Below are positions 1-14,125 of a stretch of DNA of 64,000 bases, in pieces; positions within the stretch are counted from its first letter, which is position 1, and each line of letters begins with the position of its first letter. Made by a program: the position numbers and the translations under genes. Source of the DNA: Branchiostoma belcheri (Eukaryota; Chordata; Leptocardii; Amphioxiformes; Branchiostomatidae); NCBI RefSeq assembly GCF_001625305.1, contig NW_017803157.1, positions 1,357,376-1,421,375 of the forward strand, given 5' to 3'. A model generated the notes under the pieces. That model was given only the letters and a program-made list of their open reading frames with translations. It made no database searches and was not told the DNA's origin.

Positions 1-1840
1 TTAACAACCGTTATTCTTCACCGACTAACCACCATGTTTAAAGTAACATAGTATCAAGGACACTCAGTGATATTAAAACATGCTGACATTTCAAAAACGT
101 ACTTTCCTAACTTTGTAAAACGGGTTTTGTGGACCGTGGGCATATGATTACTACATCAGTTGGATTGCAGCAAAACATCTTCGGGTGAATATGTTCAGCC
201 CTTCATCATGTATACTGCTTGTAGCGTCGGTACAGTCTGAGTGGTTATCTTACACAAGATCTGACTTGGTTTACTATGATATAGTAATGAGTGACGTCCA
301 TGCCGGTGTATAGAAATGGAACACGCATTAGTTTTTATACCAGTGGCGTCAGCGCGAATGACGTTACAATTCTCTCTAGGATGAATCCAGCAAACATTAT
401 TCTTGCAGTCAGTGCGGATGTCCAGGAGCAGCATTTCTTGGAAAGAAGATGAAAGACTTGCGAATTAGTGGCGATAAACTTTGGGTCCGCTGTGGTTACA
501 GACACCGTGAGGGAGTCTTAAGTCTAAGTGAGTTAGATGCTTCTTTGCTTGCAGGTTCTTCTGTGAGTGTGAGATTGATGCTGTGCGAAGGCATTGCCAA
601 CAGTAAAATTGCTTTAAATGTAACGCAGTGTCAATTACAGTTGAAATCTCAACCATTGCAGGTTCAACCTCTTGATGTGCAGCCATATAGATGTACAATA
701 GAATGATAGGTATATGATTTTTAAGGAGAGCATTTCAATTATATATATCAACCTATCATAAACATTAAAACATAAATGTTAAAGCAAAAAGGAAGCACAC
801 GATTTTATCAATTTGGCAAATGTAGAAAAAATGGGTCTAGGTCGGAAATGATATGACCAGAATGGCTACCTTACCGGATCGTTTGGTTCGACCTTGCAGT
901 AGCTGTTGTTGCGTACCGTTTCAGACAGTTCGGCACCAGCGCCTGGGGCTGAGGGACGGGCCGGGGATTGATGGATGTAATGAACGCCGCTAGACCACGA
1001 CTTCTCTGGGCTCCAGAGGATCGTTAGCATAGCGTAGTGAACAGCTGGCGACAACTTAAGTGGGCAAATGCTAGTGTGTCCTTAACCGTGTGTCACACGA
1101 ATTCCACATCGACATATCCACACATGCAGGAAAGTAGCAGATTGTACATCAGCAACAAGTCGTTGACTTTGGAAATTTTAGGTACGTTCTGGTGAATATT
1201 CCCTGGGAGGAAGCAGAGTCAGTTGATAAAAGAATTTGGAAGCTTGCTGCCCGATGTGACACCAGGCACAGGAGGAACTAAGGTCTAAGGTCTTGTGTGG
1301 CCAAAAAAGAGAAGAAAGAAACGCTGCCTACCTTTGCAATCTCCCAAAGCAATAAATGGTAGAGCTTAATGGGTTGTCCGTACATAAGCCGTAGATTGTC
1401 AGTGGGAATGGTTCCTTAAACCATCCTATCAAGAAAACCTGTCCGAAATGAAATCGCATCCACCTAATGTAATTACACCACACTGATGAAAAGATTACGT
1501 CGTCGACCTTCAGCACACATAGTGGGTGTTTGACTTTGGCAGTCCGTTGACATCTTGATGACTTGAGGGGCCGCATATAACAAGACAATCATTGCTGTTT
1601 TCGGACTGCTCAATTTGAAAGGTATTGAAATGCGTCATTGGGGCGATGATGAGACGATGTGGTGATGAGGCCGAGTACCTCTAACCAAGCCCCCGGCTTT
1701 GGGCTGACTATCACGTTGGGTGTTACGGACAGGAAGTAATTTGCACTAACGTCAGGGCTCAGGCCCGTTGTTATGCCCGTCCTGTGCGTCAGGCCTGTCT
1801 ATAGCACTCCTGTTTGACCTGACACATAATGCACCAAAAC
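1..1840. other. No gene recognised
   Basis: Short frames (for example 449-706) lack splice context, domain signatures or repeats of a coding pattern. I see nothing in this stretch that I can support. Confidence 0.5.
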
Positions 1841-1942
1841 GTAGATTTACCAATGTCAGTAAATACCAGTAAAGTTGGGTAGTGTTTACTTTGTTTTTTT
1901 AATAAACACTACTGGACTTTAATTTAATTTGATTCAATTTAA

Positions 1943-2032
1943 AATGGTAGTAAATAGAAGTCAATTATGCTTATTCCAGGCTTCACAAGGTCGAGATAAA
2001 ATTATCGGACTTGACTTTTATTTACTACCATT
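1943..2032. repeat. Inverted repeat with 22-nt arms
   Basis: Arms 1943-1964 (AATGGTAGTAAATAGAAGTC...) and 2011-2032 pair at 21 of 22 positions across a 46-nt loop. A 10-bp hairpin of GTAGTGTTTA lies just upstream at about 1879-1912. Probably a degraded miniature element. Confidence 0.75.
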
Positions 2033-3289
2033 GTAAAGCCAGACACTACTATACTAGTACACAGTATCCACCTGATTTACTACCTCTTGGTAAGTCCAAC
2101 TTTTCGTGCAGTGACATTGCAATGTTTCTCCTGCAGCGTTAGCACATATATATCATCATCACACTCACGCCACCCAACCAACTATTCTCATATTGGCCTC
2201 CAGCCAGATTTCTTCTTAAAAGCATTAATCCTGTTTCTAGGATGGGTCAAACATAATGCAGCGTAGAGACTGGAAACTACGACCTTCTGAACAAGTCATG
2301 GTAGACTCGAGTAAACCACAAAAGTGTCGCTTGGTTGATCGCAGACGTCACAAAATTCTTTTAACGGATGGCCTGCTTATTAAGAGCAATTAAAAGGAAT
2401 TCGACTTCCAATAACCAAAATATATATGGTCAGTTATAGGGACTAACATCATCATTGATGATGATAGGGACTAATTGTTCAATCAGTGGTATGAATAGAG
2501 TGTTATATAAGGCATTTATGCGAAGCATTTTCCTACAGAATGCAGTAATAAGTAGCCTGTGAAAACTGTGCGTGGGTGTGACAAGAATACATGTTTTATA
2601 AACTAATTTCTACTGACCTAATTTTTTGTCATGCGAAGACACCAAGCAGGAAATTACACCAAGTGATGTAATGAATCAATTTGGTACTCTGATTACCGGA
2701 GGTGATATTTTACTGTGTTTTAGATTCATTGCTGCACATAAAAGCCGCAGGGACAACCCGCCTACCAATTAGGCCAGTGGAAAACTGACCTACAAGTGTC
2801 CTACATGCAGCAGTGCCACTTTACCTGACTTCAAACGCACCTTGAAGAATGAGTAGCGCATGTAGCAGGTTGTAACCAAGTCTACTAGAAAGGACACTCT
2901 ACACAACGTCTCGTCTGCTCTTAGATTAAAGCGACGGAAATGAAAAAGCAGAGGCGACACTTTTATTGAAAGTCACAATTGCCCGAAATACCAGATGAGA
3001 AGTTGTAGAAACAACAGCTACTTGCATGGCATTTTAAAGTCTGTCAATCCTATCATCTTTAGGAGTTTAGATATGTAGAGTATGCAGCATTAAGTATAGT
3101 TACATTCAATTGTTGTTGAAAAGCTTTGGGAACATTAGAAGGGACGCGTCTTACAAATAAAATCTAAATTCCGTCATTGCAATTCAAAACTAGCAGATTA
3201 ATGCCAACAAAACTTAGGGTTGTTCTTTAGGGTTGTTTGGATCTGCACAGTGACAGTCAGTTTATGGATCTGGCCTTATTTCAAAGGTA

Positions 3290-3400
3290 AAGCCCCTGTC
3301 TCACATCCAGAACCTTCCTGAGGACACTAACAATCCAAAGTTGGCTCAGTGAAGGTCGGGAGCAGTCTCATCAGATTTAGTTGACGCTTATGGCCTTGTA
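3290..3400 (+). repeat. Fragment of repeat family A
   Basis: AAGCCCCTGTCTCACATCCAG, ACACTAACAATCCAAAGTTGGC and GCAGTCTCATCAGATTTAG match the left half of the 22.1-kb copy. Confidence 0.45.
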
Positions 3401-4139
3401 AGAAGACTTTCAAAAACATCATCGTATAACTACCTTCATATGTATATGAGAGTCGTAAATCACTAGCTTTTACTCACAACATGTAAAAATAGCACGGTAC
3501 TTATATTAGACCTTCCGGCTAAATCCATTAGGACTTCCTCTAACCACGTACTCTATTTTTACATACAAACCTTCTTGGTAATACTCGTAGTGCAAATAAC
3601 TTACCAAGAAGATAAACACAAAAGGACGGTATGTCAATATGTATCAAATCGTAAAAGCTTCTTCGGCAAAATATTACGTACACTACAAATGAGTCACTTG
3701 GAATCCTGCTATACCCACCACACCATGGAAATTGAGCCGTCTAATGCAGAGTCCCATGGGTGATTATAGCTTACCAGATTTATTGAACTTTCTCAATCCA
3801 TCAGCATCTTGGCCTCTTACGTTTCACAGAACGCAATTACTTTCGCGTTATGAGAGTTTTTTACGTTTATGAATGAAGAAGTATTCCCATGTGTGCAGTA
3901 CTTTCTTGCCCGGGGTAGATAAGGACATGAATCTAAGATACGAGCCGACATGGCGCCTTGGAACGACAGGTACGCAGAAAATTGAGATAGATTACAAGTT
4001 TTAACTGTCATAACAAAAATATCACAATTAATCTGGTACGGACCTAATCAAAACATCATCCAGATACAACAAATTACCAGCAGGTCTAATGGAAATGCAT
4101 TACGACATCTGGTAGCGATGTTAACGGGAATCGACATTA

Positions 4140-4815
4140 ATGGAAATATGACCGAACACCAGGCAATTGCAAGCAGTCTTCGTGAGGCCATATCCGACTG
4201 CGGGGGCCCAAGTTAACTGAAACACAAAATGTGTACATGTAAGCACTAACGTGTAGATAAAACATTTATCTCCCAATCAGTACAGGTAATGGACACACTC
4301 ATGCCTCAATTAAAGCTGAAATGAAGTAGTGTTTACCAAGGAAATCAAATCCTCTACCAGTTCTTGGGACGGCCTAGAGTCGCCTGGGGTAAGAGTTGGC
4401 CACAGTCTATATAATTAACTAGATATAGGAGAGCTGATGACATTACTGTTTAACTGCCATCCCTGTAAATTATGACCGAACACCAGCCAATTGCAACATC
4501 AGCCCAACTTGCTCCCGACCCGCATGTACTCCTAACCATGGTTGGGAGAGGGGTCCGCAGTCTTCGTGAGGCCATATTCGACTGTGTGCTACATGGGCTC
4601 AAGTTAAGTGGAACATAAATGTTTTATCTACACGTTAGTGCTTACATGTACACATTTTATCACTCAATCAGTGCAAGTAATGGTCACACTCATGCCTCCA
4701 TTATAGCTGAAATCAAATCCTCCACCAGTGATGGGACGACCTAGAGTTCCCTGACCTAAATGTTGGCCACAGTCTATATACTAAGAAATTAACTAGATAC
4801 AGGACCGCTAATTGC
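4140..4815 (+). repeat. Imperfect tandem duplication with an internal inverted 42-bp segment
   Basis: Two copies (about 4140-4440 and 4470-4815) share TATGACCGAACACCAG, CAGTCTTCGTGAGGCCATAT, CACTCATGCCTC, TTGGCCACAGTCTATATA and AACTAGATA. In copy 1 bases 4226-4267 are the exact reverse complement of 4617-4658 in copy 2. Copy 2 also carries an extra block (about 4485-4555) resembling repeat family A. Confidence 0.75.
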
Positions 4816-7800
4816 AAACCTTGTACAAACATACCCTCGCTGCACTTTGATGGACATGCACGTAAACCAATTCAGTCAATAATCGTCTTATTACTGTGTC
4901 CAAGGACGCAGCGTCACGATCCAGCGGCAACGTTAGCATATTCATCCGCCGGGGCTCGGGTAGAGGAGCGCTGCCATTGGCTGAGCATGATTAGCTGTAT
5001 TGCTTTATACGGGTACAACTGTAACTCCGTCGTTAGGTTGCCGCGACTATTGGAAAGAACAGAGTCTTCGCAGTGTGCGACAGGTAAGAGGTAGGCGCTG
5101 AGGTAGGTGATTTCTTTTTTTTTTAATCCCAGCGTTGTGATGTTACAACACAGGACAAATCAAAGGTAAGGCTGGAAAGAAATGAATCCAACAGAAGCAT
5201 TCATTTAGTATCACAGAACATCTATGACTAGTACATTCAAGTGGACATCTTCTTGTGACTTTTCCAAAGAATACGAACGTCACGATAAAGCAAGTAGGAA
5301 AGCAACCGTTAGATCATAAGATGTGAATAATCATTGATTCGATTCTAAATTATCATTATGATAATTGTTCACCAGTTGAACGAACATATACATACCGGTG
5401 TACTTTTACTTTTTGTTATACCATAACAATATGTGAATATGCCTCTTGGATATGGAATACAGATAAACGCATTAGTTCAGCTGCCTGCAACATCTTTGTA
5501 CCCGTCAATGCCCGGCAATGCGAACAGGTTGTTGCCGAATTTGCAGCTTCTGTACCTGACTGATGTGTTGGCAACCAATTCATCAGCTATTGATGTACGA
5601 CTCATGTGCATTTGTACATTTTATCTCTGCTTGTATGACGATCATGTATTTGCCCGCAATGCCTGTTTCGTGCTTTTCTTGAATATTTGCTCGTTTGAAA
5701 AAACATTTGCCAGGATATTCTCATCCCTCGTGCAATTTTATGCGAAGCAAAATTTGCTTGCGACTTGTGAATTGGGCGTAAATTTCTCCACCTGGCCGAT
5801 TTGATACCGCCTTGCAGCCACCCGAAGACCTGTTAATGCATGTTCCGTGCTTGCCGTAACTTGCGGCCCGGTTGGCAATTGCGCAGAACAGTTGACAGGA
5901 CGGAGGGTGTTCTCATCTCTTATGCATCCCTGTGTGAAGCAAAGTTTGTTCGGAAATCGTGACTTCAAAGTTAATTACTTCCCACTCATCCATCACACAG
6001 ACTTAATCAAGTATTTTTACGACGACAGCATCATTAGATGAACCGATAAGACTAATCCTCTGTTTAATTATCAGAGCGGCAGCGGTCCAAGATGGCGACC
6101 ATAAGTCTAATGCCAAAGTGGCCATGTAGTTTCATGCTCCGTAGTTACGTAATCTCAGGAACCACATCAATGCAATATATCGCGGTCGACTTGCACTGCA
6201 TGTATTATGGTGAAACTACTTTTGCATGTAGTACGGATGATAACAGATTGTATCTATACTTCTATTTTGGCAGCAAAGGTTTATACGTAAAAAGTATCAA
6301 GGCAATTCAGAGGCCACTGCTTCTGTAATGTAACAATGAACTGTCGACTTTCTAATGTAGACAATGAGAGACGACAGGAACATCGTTGTATATTGTAAGT
6401 ACGAAAAGACGCTGTTATATCTGTACACATCACCAATGAAATAAATAATCTTCAAACAGATCTTTTAGAGGCTGACAAACAGTATTAAATTGGCCAGACA
6501 GTTTCCATTTTCGTCCCGAAGCTGGTGAAAAGAAAGATACCAGTAGAAGAGAAAGTCTGGTAGAACTGCCTTTAAGTTTACCACGTCAACAATAAGCCGA
6601 AGCTTGGAGATTATGGAAAGCAAACGTTACATTTGGATTGAGCATATTGCTGCACCGTGAGTACGTATTATATACCCCGCAATCATTGTGACGAAAGTAG
6701 GCTGACCCCAGGCTTTCTAAAACATTAACCTTTACTTTTGAGATTACGATAAAAGAATCCCTGTTATCCAGTAATACATTCCCACGAGTCTCACTGCCCC
6801 GACACCAGACAACGACTCTCGTGGGGTTGCTCTTATATTGCTTATTTTACATTACGAAGACATTGCATGATGTACTGTGTTATAGCTATTCATGTTGAGT
6901 CCTTCGCAGTCGACATTAGTTAAGTTCTGATGCAATCATTGCACACAATAAATGTAAAGGGACACATGTATGATCTACATGTATTTGATACTCATGTTTC
7001 TATCTGTTCTTACTCATCATCAGCTAAAAGAGTACTTTTTGGCTCAAACCTTACAAGACCGATAGTGATCATAGCTTCAGTCCGCATATCTTCGAAGATT
7101 CTGTCTGCAATGTATCCCTTTGCGTTAGGTAACAAAACTTCCTATTAACGGTCTGACTTTCTCTTTTCCAATCAGCTTAATTCAAATCCTGGTCAATTTC
7201 ACCACGACGTTAAGGTCTGTTGCTCCATGTCAATGTCTAATGAAAATCCTCGGCTTCACAAGCTGTTTGAGTAATGAGGTCTTACGGAATTAATCAAGAC
7301 AGACAGATGTTATTACAGAACAGCCTTTACCGATTACTGCACGGTAATTGTCTCCTCGTTCGACTGGGTGATTAGAAAAATTAAGAACTATTTTTGGTAA
7401 ATCAATAATAACAAAAACGGTTGATCAAATGATGGCAGCTTCTGTGGTACAAGATAGATGGTATAGGGGCAGCAGGTATTTTTGCAGTAATGAATTTGAC
7501 ATATGAACATGTATAACATAACTCTGTGTCTTTCTTAAATTGATTGCAACGAATAGTATAGAGACAGACAAACTTTTACCAGTGACTTCGTAACACACAT
7601 ACATGTATAACGGCATATAGCTCAAATATGTTGAGGAATTCCTTGCAATCATTTAACGTCCATCGGGACTATATGAGTGGATAAATGAATCATAAATAAT
7701 TAAGATTTTCCGGTAGGTAGATCGGAATACATTAATCATTTTCAGAAATAATGCAACTAAAGTAAAAGATATATTTCCGTACAACACTACTAATTTCTTT

Positions 7801-9495
7801 TGATTTTAAGGATTACTTAATTACTTGACAAGTATATTCGGTACAATCTATTTTCACTCAGTAACAGATATAGAAGACTGATTTCTCTTCATGGTAAGAG
7901 ATAATTTTAACAGTTTGATGAATGTTATTTTTTAGCAAATTATGTATTTCAATTCTGTGGGGATGGTTTTGAATAGATTGGTATAATATGTGGGTTTTTC
8001 AAATCAAGTTTTGATAAATGGAAAACATAAGCGTAAGAAAACTACATGGTCTCTTTGGAGCTGTTCCAGTTCACGGAATTGGATGAAACATTGCGAGAAA
8101 AATGTTCCCACTGCTTTTAAAATGAGGAGCCAATTCCGGTCCGGTGCAGTTAACGAGGCTTATATGTGTGATGCATCAATAAGGACTCTTTTGTGATACC
8201 AAACTGGCCTTTGGTCACAGCTACTGATTTGGTCTCTATGGTGGCCTGTAGTCCTGGAGGATATCATTAAAATGAGACTTCCCCTATATATCATCGACAC
8301 ATCCTCGTTTAAGTGCCCCTCGTTGCAGTCTGCAATCCCAGTGTTCCACTGAGATGTTGTTAGGATAAAGTTTTGAGACAAAATGTCCCCTTATGGTAAA
8401 GTCTTTCTTTCAATTTCCTCCTTACTCCATCATCCTGCTACCAAATGTGTCTCAAAGTGACCGCATTTGTCTTTGTTCATCCGCTGAGACGTTGTTAGGA
8501 CAAAGTTTGAGATGAAAAAGGTTCTCCCAAGTTGGCACTTTCCTGGAATTTCTTCATGTTCCGCCTTACATAATTCCAGTAATTCATAAATATTCCACAT
8601 GACACAGTTGTTGTCGTCTCTGTTCCGAGTTTGGAGGGTTTCACCAGGGTGATGTATGGTCGCTCGAGGATCTGTGTCCTTTCTATTCACTTCATCACAG
8701 AAATGCTACGATCTTTAAGACGTGGACGAAAGAGGAGGGTTTCTCCTTTTTTCATCTTTGTACATTTTCCAAACGTTCTCGAGAACAAAATCGGAGATCT
8801 GGTCTTTTGTTGTATCCATGTGAGAACCAACTTTGAGGAAGACACCTCCTGCACCCTATCAATATTCCTATCGGAACCTACTCGCCGTTACCTATTGTAC
8901 TCCTTGTGTTTTCAATAAGGTTTCATCAGCAGCTTCTTGGCAAGAAGTTACTCATGAACTTGTATTTAAACTTGGCATTCACCGTACGTGCCGTCTGGTG
9001 CCGTCCTTTGTACTGAAAGCTTTCCCTCATACCTTGATATACGTACTGTGCGCTCCATTACGTCTGAGAAACGAACCGTAACAAACAGAAAGGAACTTGA
9101 GCTGCGGTAAAAATAATCCAGCACATCTATAACTAAGCTTATTATGATTATAGACGTCACATAGCTGAAATAACAGCGCTAGAATACTATTCATTTGGAA
9201 ATCACATTTGGAATAACAGCCATGCACCCTTTATATCAAACTGTTGTGAATTCCTCGCTGTCAAAGAGCATTCCGTCTGAATAAGTAGTTAACGATATCA
9301 AATTTTCCTTTATGATTCTACAGCATTACATTTAATCAGTAAAACACGCAGACTTCGCGATGATTCATGTACCAGGTCACAGGATGCGGCATTAGGCCCG
9401 TAGTAACTGAAATTTATTTGTGACTAAGAGTACGAGAGCAAGACAGATTGAAATATCTTGACGCAGCAGAAAGTAATCCGAAACTCTAATCCCGT

Positions 9496-9525
9496 ATATT
9501 CGTCTACGTGGGACTAGACGAATAT
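9496..9525. repeat. Perfect 11-bp-arm hairpin
   Basis: ATATTCGTCTA, an 8-nt loop, then TAGACGAATAT. No context suggests a function. Confidence 0.6.
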
Positions 9526-11699
9526 CTTCATTTTGTTTCTCCAATGAAAGCCTTTCACGACGCCACGGATTTATGCATCTTGATTAAAATTCTGAATTCG
9601 TATAAATAATCCCCTTGTGTAGACCCATTCTTTATAAAGTTTATCTTTCAGTTCCTTACTGTTTGTAATCGCTTACTATGTCAGCTCATTCTGATGAGAT
9701 CAACGCTAGGCTAGATAACTTATAACAAACGTAGTAGAACTTTTAGAGCAAAATTACATGATAACAGTCGAATAGACCGTGCGAGCTGGGAGCCTGGGCT
9801 GTATATGATTAAAAGTTTTTTTTTGTCATTTCATATGCCCAGACGCCTTCAGCTCTTTTATAACACTCCTTGGCGGATATTCTTTGTTATCTGGTGCTTT
9901 TTCTTATTTATTCAGGTATTTCTTATACTGACTGGAATGCTAAAAAGACAATATAAACCGGACGGTAAAGAGAACGGATAAAAGACAAACATGGATTCCA
10001 ATTGATTTTCTCTAGCACAAAGGAAGGGGAAACCTATAAGCCTGCAAGATCATAACCAAGTCCGTCGGTGCCTTTTATGTTGAAGTAATAATCTGGCACA
10101 GACCCAAGGAACGCGACAGGGAAGGAAGGCGCTACAAAAATTATTAGGAAAGTTTCAAAATTGATGTAGGTGGACTGCCTCATCATCAAAGTGCCAAACC
10201 GTCTTTATTCCAATACCTTCACGTTGAGCTGGTCCATTAATCGAAAGTAGCAGTGTATTCAAATTACAGGCAGGGTACGTGGCGTCGTCTTTTCCAATTT
10301 GCAGCAAATGAAAGACCGAGTTATACATATGAGTGGACTTGAAGGTGGTAGCATTTTAGGAGTGGGTGTAACAGTAGCGGACGAAATTACCTGCGGATGA
10401 CTTCAAAATGAACCAAAAGCATGAAGAGGAATCGCGTTTCAGATACTAGTGTTAACGCCAACATGTAATATGAGACCACGGTAATTCATTTGAGTTCAAG
10501 GGCAAATTCGACAGGCTTTTAGGAGAAACATTGAATATGAATGCATAAAACTAGACGAGAAGAGAATTCACTCAGGTTTACTCAATTGCTGCCATGATGC
10601 CATAGCTGAATCTTTATGCGCGTGGAACATATACAAATTCAAATTTACCTGCCAACGCCCAGGTTTAATCACCGAGTATGGCGAACCAATAACCAAATCC
10701 GGAAACCTTGCAACACTGTAGCAAAATCCATATTACAAAGCTCGACCCTGATCCTGTAGCCTTAAACTTATGACAGGTTATCCGCTACAAGAGAACTGAT
10801 GCAGCTTCCTATGCCATTGCTAAATCACACAGTCAGTGATGCATAACGTTTCACGTCGTTAGGTCGGTAAGGTCATGCAGCGCAGCGTTTAGGCAATTTC
10901 TTGGCCGCAGCTAATGTCGAATGTTTGGTTATTCACAGAGTACAGTTAGACAATCAAATCAATCATTCTTACTCTTAATAAGGCTGCATCGTATTTCATA
11001 AAGCGCTGAGCTATGAAGACGCCACTGTGATTTATATACATTACTCTCACAAAAGCAAACTTCAAGATCCTTTAGTAGCATATACAAAATTGAAATTCCA
11101 TATTGAGTATTCTGTGGAAATATAAAGCTAGCCTTGTGTTTTCTAATGGTAAACATTTTTAACGTGTTTATCATTGATATGGCATAGTACGGATGTAGAT
11201 GGATATGATACTGATACTTTCTTAATGTGCGAGAAAATGTTTAGAATTCCACAGCTTTTTTTCACTCACGCTCCTTTTGTCCAGCTGTCGCAAAGTATCT
11301 AGTTGCAAAAGATGACTGAAATTCATTAGATTTGACGAATGCATTGTATGTAATAGTAAGTTATTTCACACTTTGAAATGGACAGCTCCAGGCGTTTCTT
11401 TACAAAAACTCCCACCAAAATCTAAGCTTCGAGATCCTGCAATCCGAACCGCATCAAATCCCTCCAATTGTTGTCCCATCAGGCGGGAAGCGATCAGGTC
11501 CACCCGTCAGAACGTTATGAGCGCTGTTCCGGCGCGATAATGAGAAACCGCGCAAATGTCAAATGTGACCAGGAGAATTTCCAAGGCCGTTATCGAAAGA
11601 ACTGCCACCTGAGCCGCGGCAGGATGAAAATCTAATCACCAGGCTCAGAGGAGATTAATTCCACAAGTTCAACGGAACAGGAGAACGGATGGTAGTCCG

Positions 11700-11830
11700 G
11701 GTCTGTAACATTCCTTTTCCATCAGATGCTGCGACTGCTGATGCCCCGGACACCAGCCGACCAAGGTTGGCTAAGTTCAGAAGCAGTCGCACCAGATTTA
11801 GGTCAGCAAAGGTTTGACAGATCTCTCACC
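11700..11830 (+). repeat. Fragment of repeat family A
   Basis: GGACACCAGCCGACCAAGGTTGGC followed by GCAGTCGCACCAGATTTAGG matches the left half of the family. Confidence 0.45.
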
Positions 11831-12990
11831 AAATTCCACGGATAAGGAAAGGATTTTTTATGTTTTTTTATGTTTTGTTGTCATTTAACTATACTTTTAT
11901 ACCCTGCGTGATATTTTGATGTATAAAATTAATGCAATGGGCACACAAATCCAATTTTGGATGCTGAATGGTCGCTCAAAGATTGCCGTCTAGTGGATCG
12001 TGGATCTCACCGTCTGCTAGCTCCGCCAGTTCAAAATGTAATTCCAAACTTATAGTTGCACAACTTTCGATCCCCTTTCCTCATCTGCACACAAGATGAT
12101 TACAGCAACCGTAATATAATCCAGCGGATAACTCTTTGAGTGATGATGTAATTATCTTCAATACAAGAATGAACTGACGACTTCTGACTAGATGCATCGT
12201 TTATATTCTAAATGATGCTTCCTGTATTAGTCATGTGCAAATATAACTCCATGTAGGACTATCAAGACGTGATGGATCCTCCTCATTCAATTTGTTCCAC
12301 CTGCTCAGTATCACACGACACTTTTGACCTTTAAAACCGCAGCGGCATGTTTCTGAGAATAAGATAGATCGCAGCTCTTCGTTTCATTTCCTCTCTATTC
12401 AGTTACCCATTAGATACTGACTCGGCAGTACCTGTATATCAATCACGGTGTAAACCGTCCGTAAACTCATGGCGAATCTTTAACTGGAGTCTAGATCTTC
12501 ATACCTGTGGATGTTAAACACGGTACATTTCAAGATATAGGGATTTTCTTCTAACACAACTGGTAGTGTTTCTCACCTGCCTATGTTTTGACACCTGTCA
12601 GACATCTTTCTCAGAGCTTCTAACTGGAGTACTAATTCTCGCCGCTGGTATTGTATCGTATGTCCTACCAACCTGATAGAATTGTTTTCGGACGGAACTT
12701 TTCAGTTCGTAAGCTGGCATTTGTCCTCCTACCAAATCTTCACTGATCCCATTTTCATGCTCCCTTAAGAAGAAAGAATGAATGATAGCTGATTGCATCC
12801 ATTCTAAGGCGGTCTTGGCCCTCTCTATACTTTTAGGATTCTGTCATCAACTTTTATTTTCGTACATAGACCAGTCGCATGATGGGACATCAGCCTTCAC
12901 ATTACCATTCCGCGACACTCTTAGTACTGGGGCGAAAATAGCTGTCTTTTGCGTCAGGGACTAATCAAATCAGCGTGACGTTGTGGATGA

Positions 12991-13331
12991 TTAAAGGCAT
13001 CCAGTGCAGTTTTTAGGGCTTGGAAACCCGATTTTTCAAAGACAATATTCTAGGCATGTATCTACATACAGAGTTAAAACCACACTATCCCAATGTATAT
13101 TGACCCTCTTGGAGCACAAATACCCAACATTCTGACGGAAAATGGTTACTAGCAGGGCTCTGGGCTGATTTGTAGGTACCACCCATGACATAAATGGGGC
13201 TTGTTTCTGCAGTTCTCCAAAGTATGAAATACTGATTGAAATGTGCTAATGTGGGGCAGTATGTGTCAATATCATAAAGATTGCCCATTTAGAATATTTT
13301 GCTGCCCTGAAATCCGATTGGATGCCTTTAA
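12991..13331. mobile_element. TTAA-flanked miniature element, second copy
   Basis: The same ends as the 17.7-kb copy: TTAAAGGCATCCAGTGCAG on the left and GATTGGATGCCTTTAA on the right, 341 bp apart. The interior is divergent. Confidence 0.65.
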
Positions 13332-13899
13332 GGTGTTAGGAATCTGGTCGATATGCCTCTGCGCTTTCCGTGATAGTTCTCGTCAAAATATCAAAAGGTT
13401 TGAATTGACATTTGAATGTAAAAGTAGCATGCATCAATCATAACAAAAGCACCATACAAATCCTATTGTTACACCAAAATATGGTTTATCCAGCAAAATC
13501 ACCCATGCGACGTATTGCTTACTGTGATGCTTGCCGAGTAATGTGTTTTACGACTGTGACGGGCGTTGAAGACGGTTCGGCAGAGCTGCTCGCCGTATCT
13601 CTCCCAAGGATAAACCGTAAAACGGTTCAAGCCCATTCTGGAAAATTGACATTATACCTGATGACGTCGTCATCCGCCTTTCTATAGGCGTAAAGCGACA
13701 GTGATGAACACACGTTATATTACAGGACAAAAGACACGATGGAGAGGCCATTGCTGTGAAGAGGTGAATGCATCATTGCAAGACATTCAATGCAATTTCA
13801 GGATGGAAATATTATTACATTATACAAAGAGATATTCTGGAGGTGGAAATCTGCCTTAGCACATTTGTGCCATAATCTTTTAGTTAAAGCATTGGAAAT

Positions 13900-14125
13900 A
13901 GCCCCAAAACAAGTTACATTTTTGGGGGGGATCACTCATACATAGGTAGTACGTATACAGAACCACCAACCGTTTTCGGTCAGTCACATGTTTTTACCTC
14001 ACCGATATCAGTATCCTATGGAATAGGATTGATTTAACCTACTAATAAATCAAAGGTAAAACCAGAAAATTGCACCTGAAGGTGTAACTTTGCCGCCCTG
14101 AAATTGCACAGGATGCAACGTTCTC
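13900..14125. mobile_element. Decayed relative of the TTAA miniature element
   Basis: The right-end-like sequence GCCCTGAAATTGCACAGGATGC and an internal ATATCAGTATCCTATGGAATAGG block are shared with 46650-46770. A poly-G run at about 13925 is included. The left boundary is unclear. Confidence 0.4.

Larger units (their letters stand above)
4830..12990. other. Intergenic stretch without recognised genes
   Basis: The longest frame (5433-5804) shows no domain; the region 5710-5990 has loosely repeated blocks (TTCTCATC...GTG(T)GAAGCAAA). A GTTGTTAGGA(T/C)AAAGTTT block is duplicated near 8352 and 8492. Apart from the small hairpin at 9.5 kb and the repeat fragment at 11.7 kb I see no feature. Confidence 0.5.
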
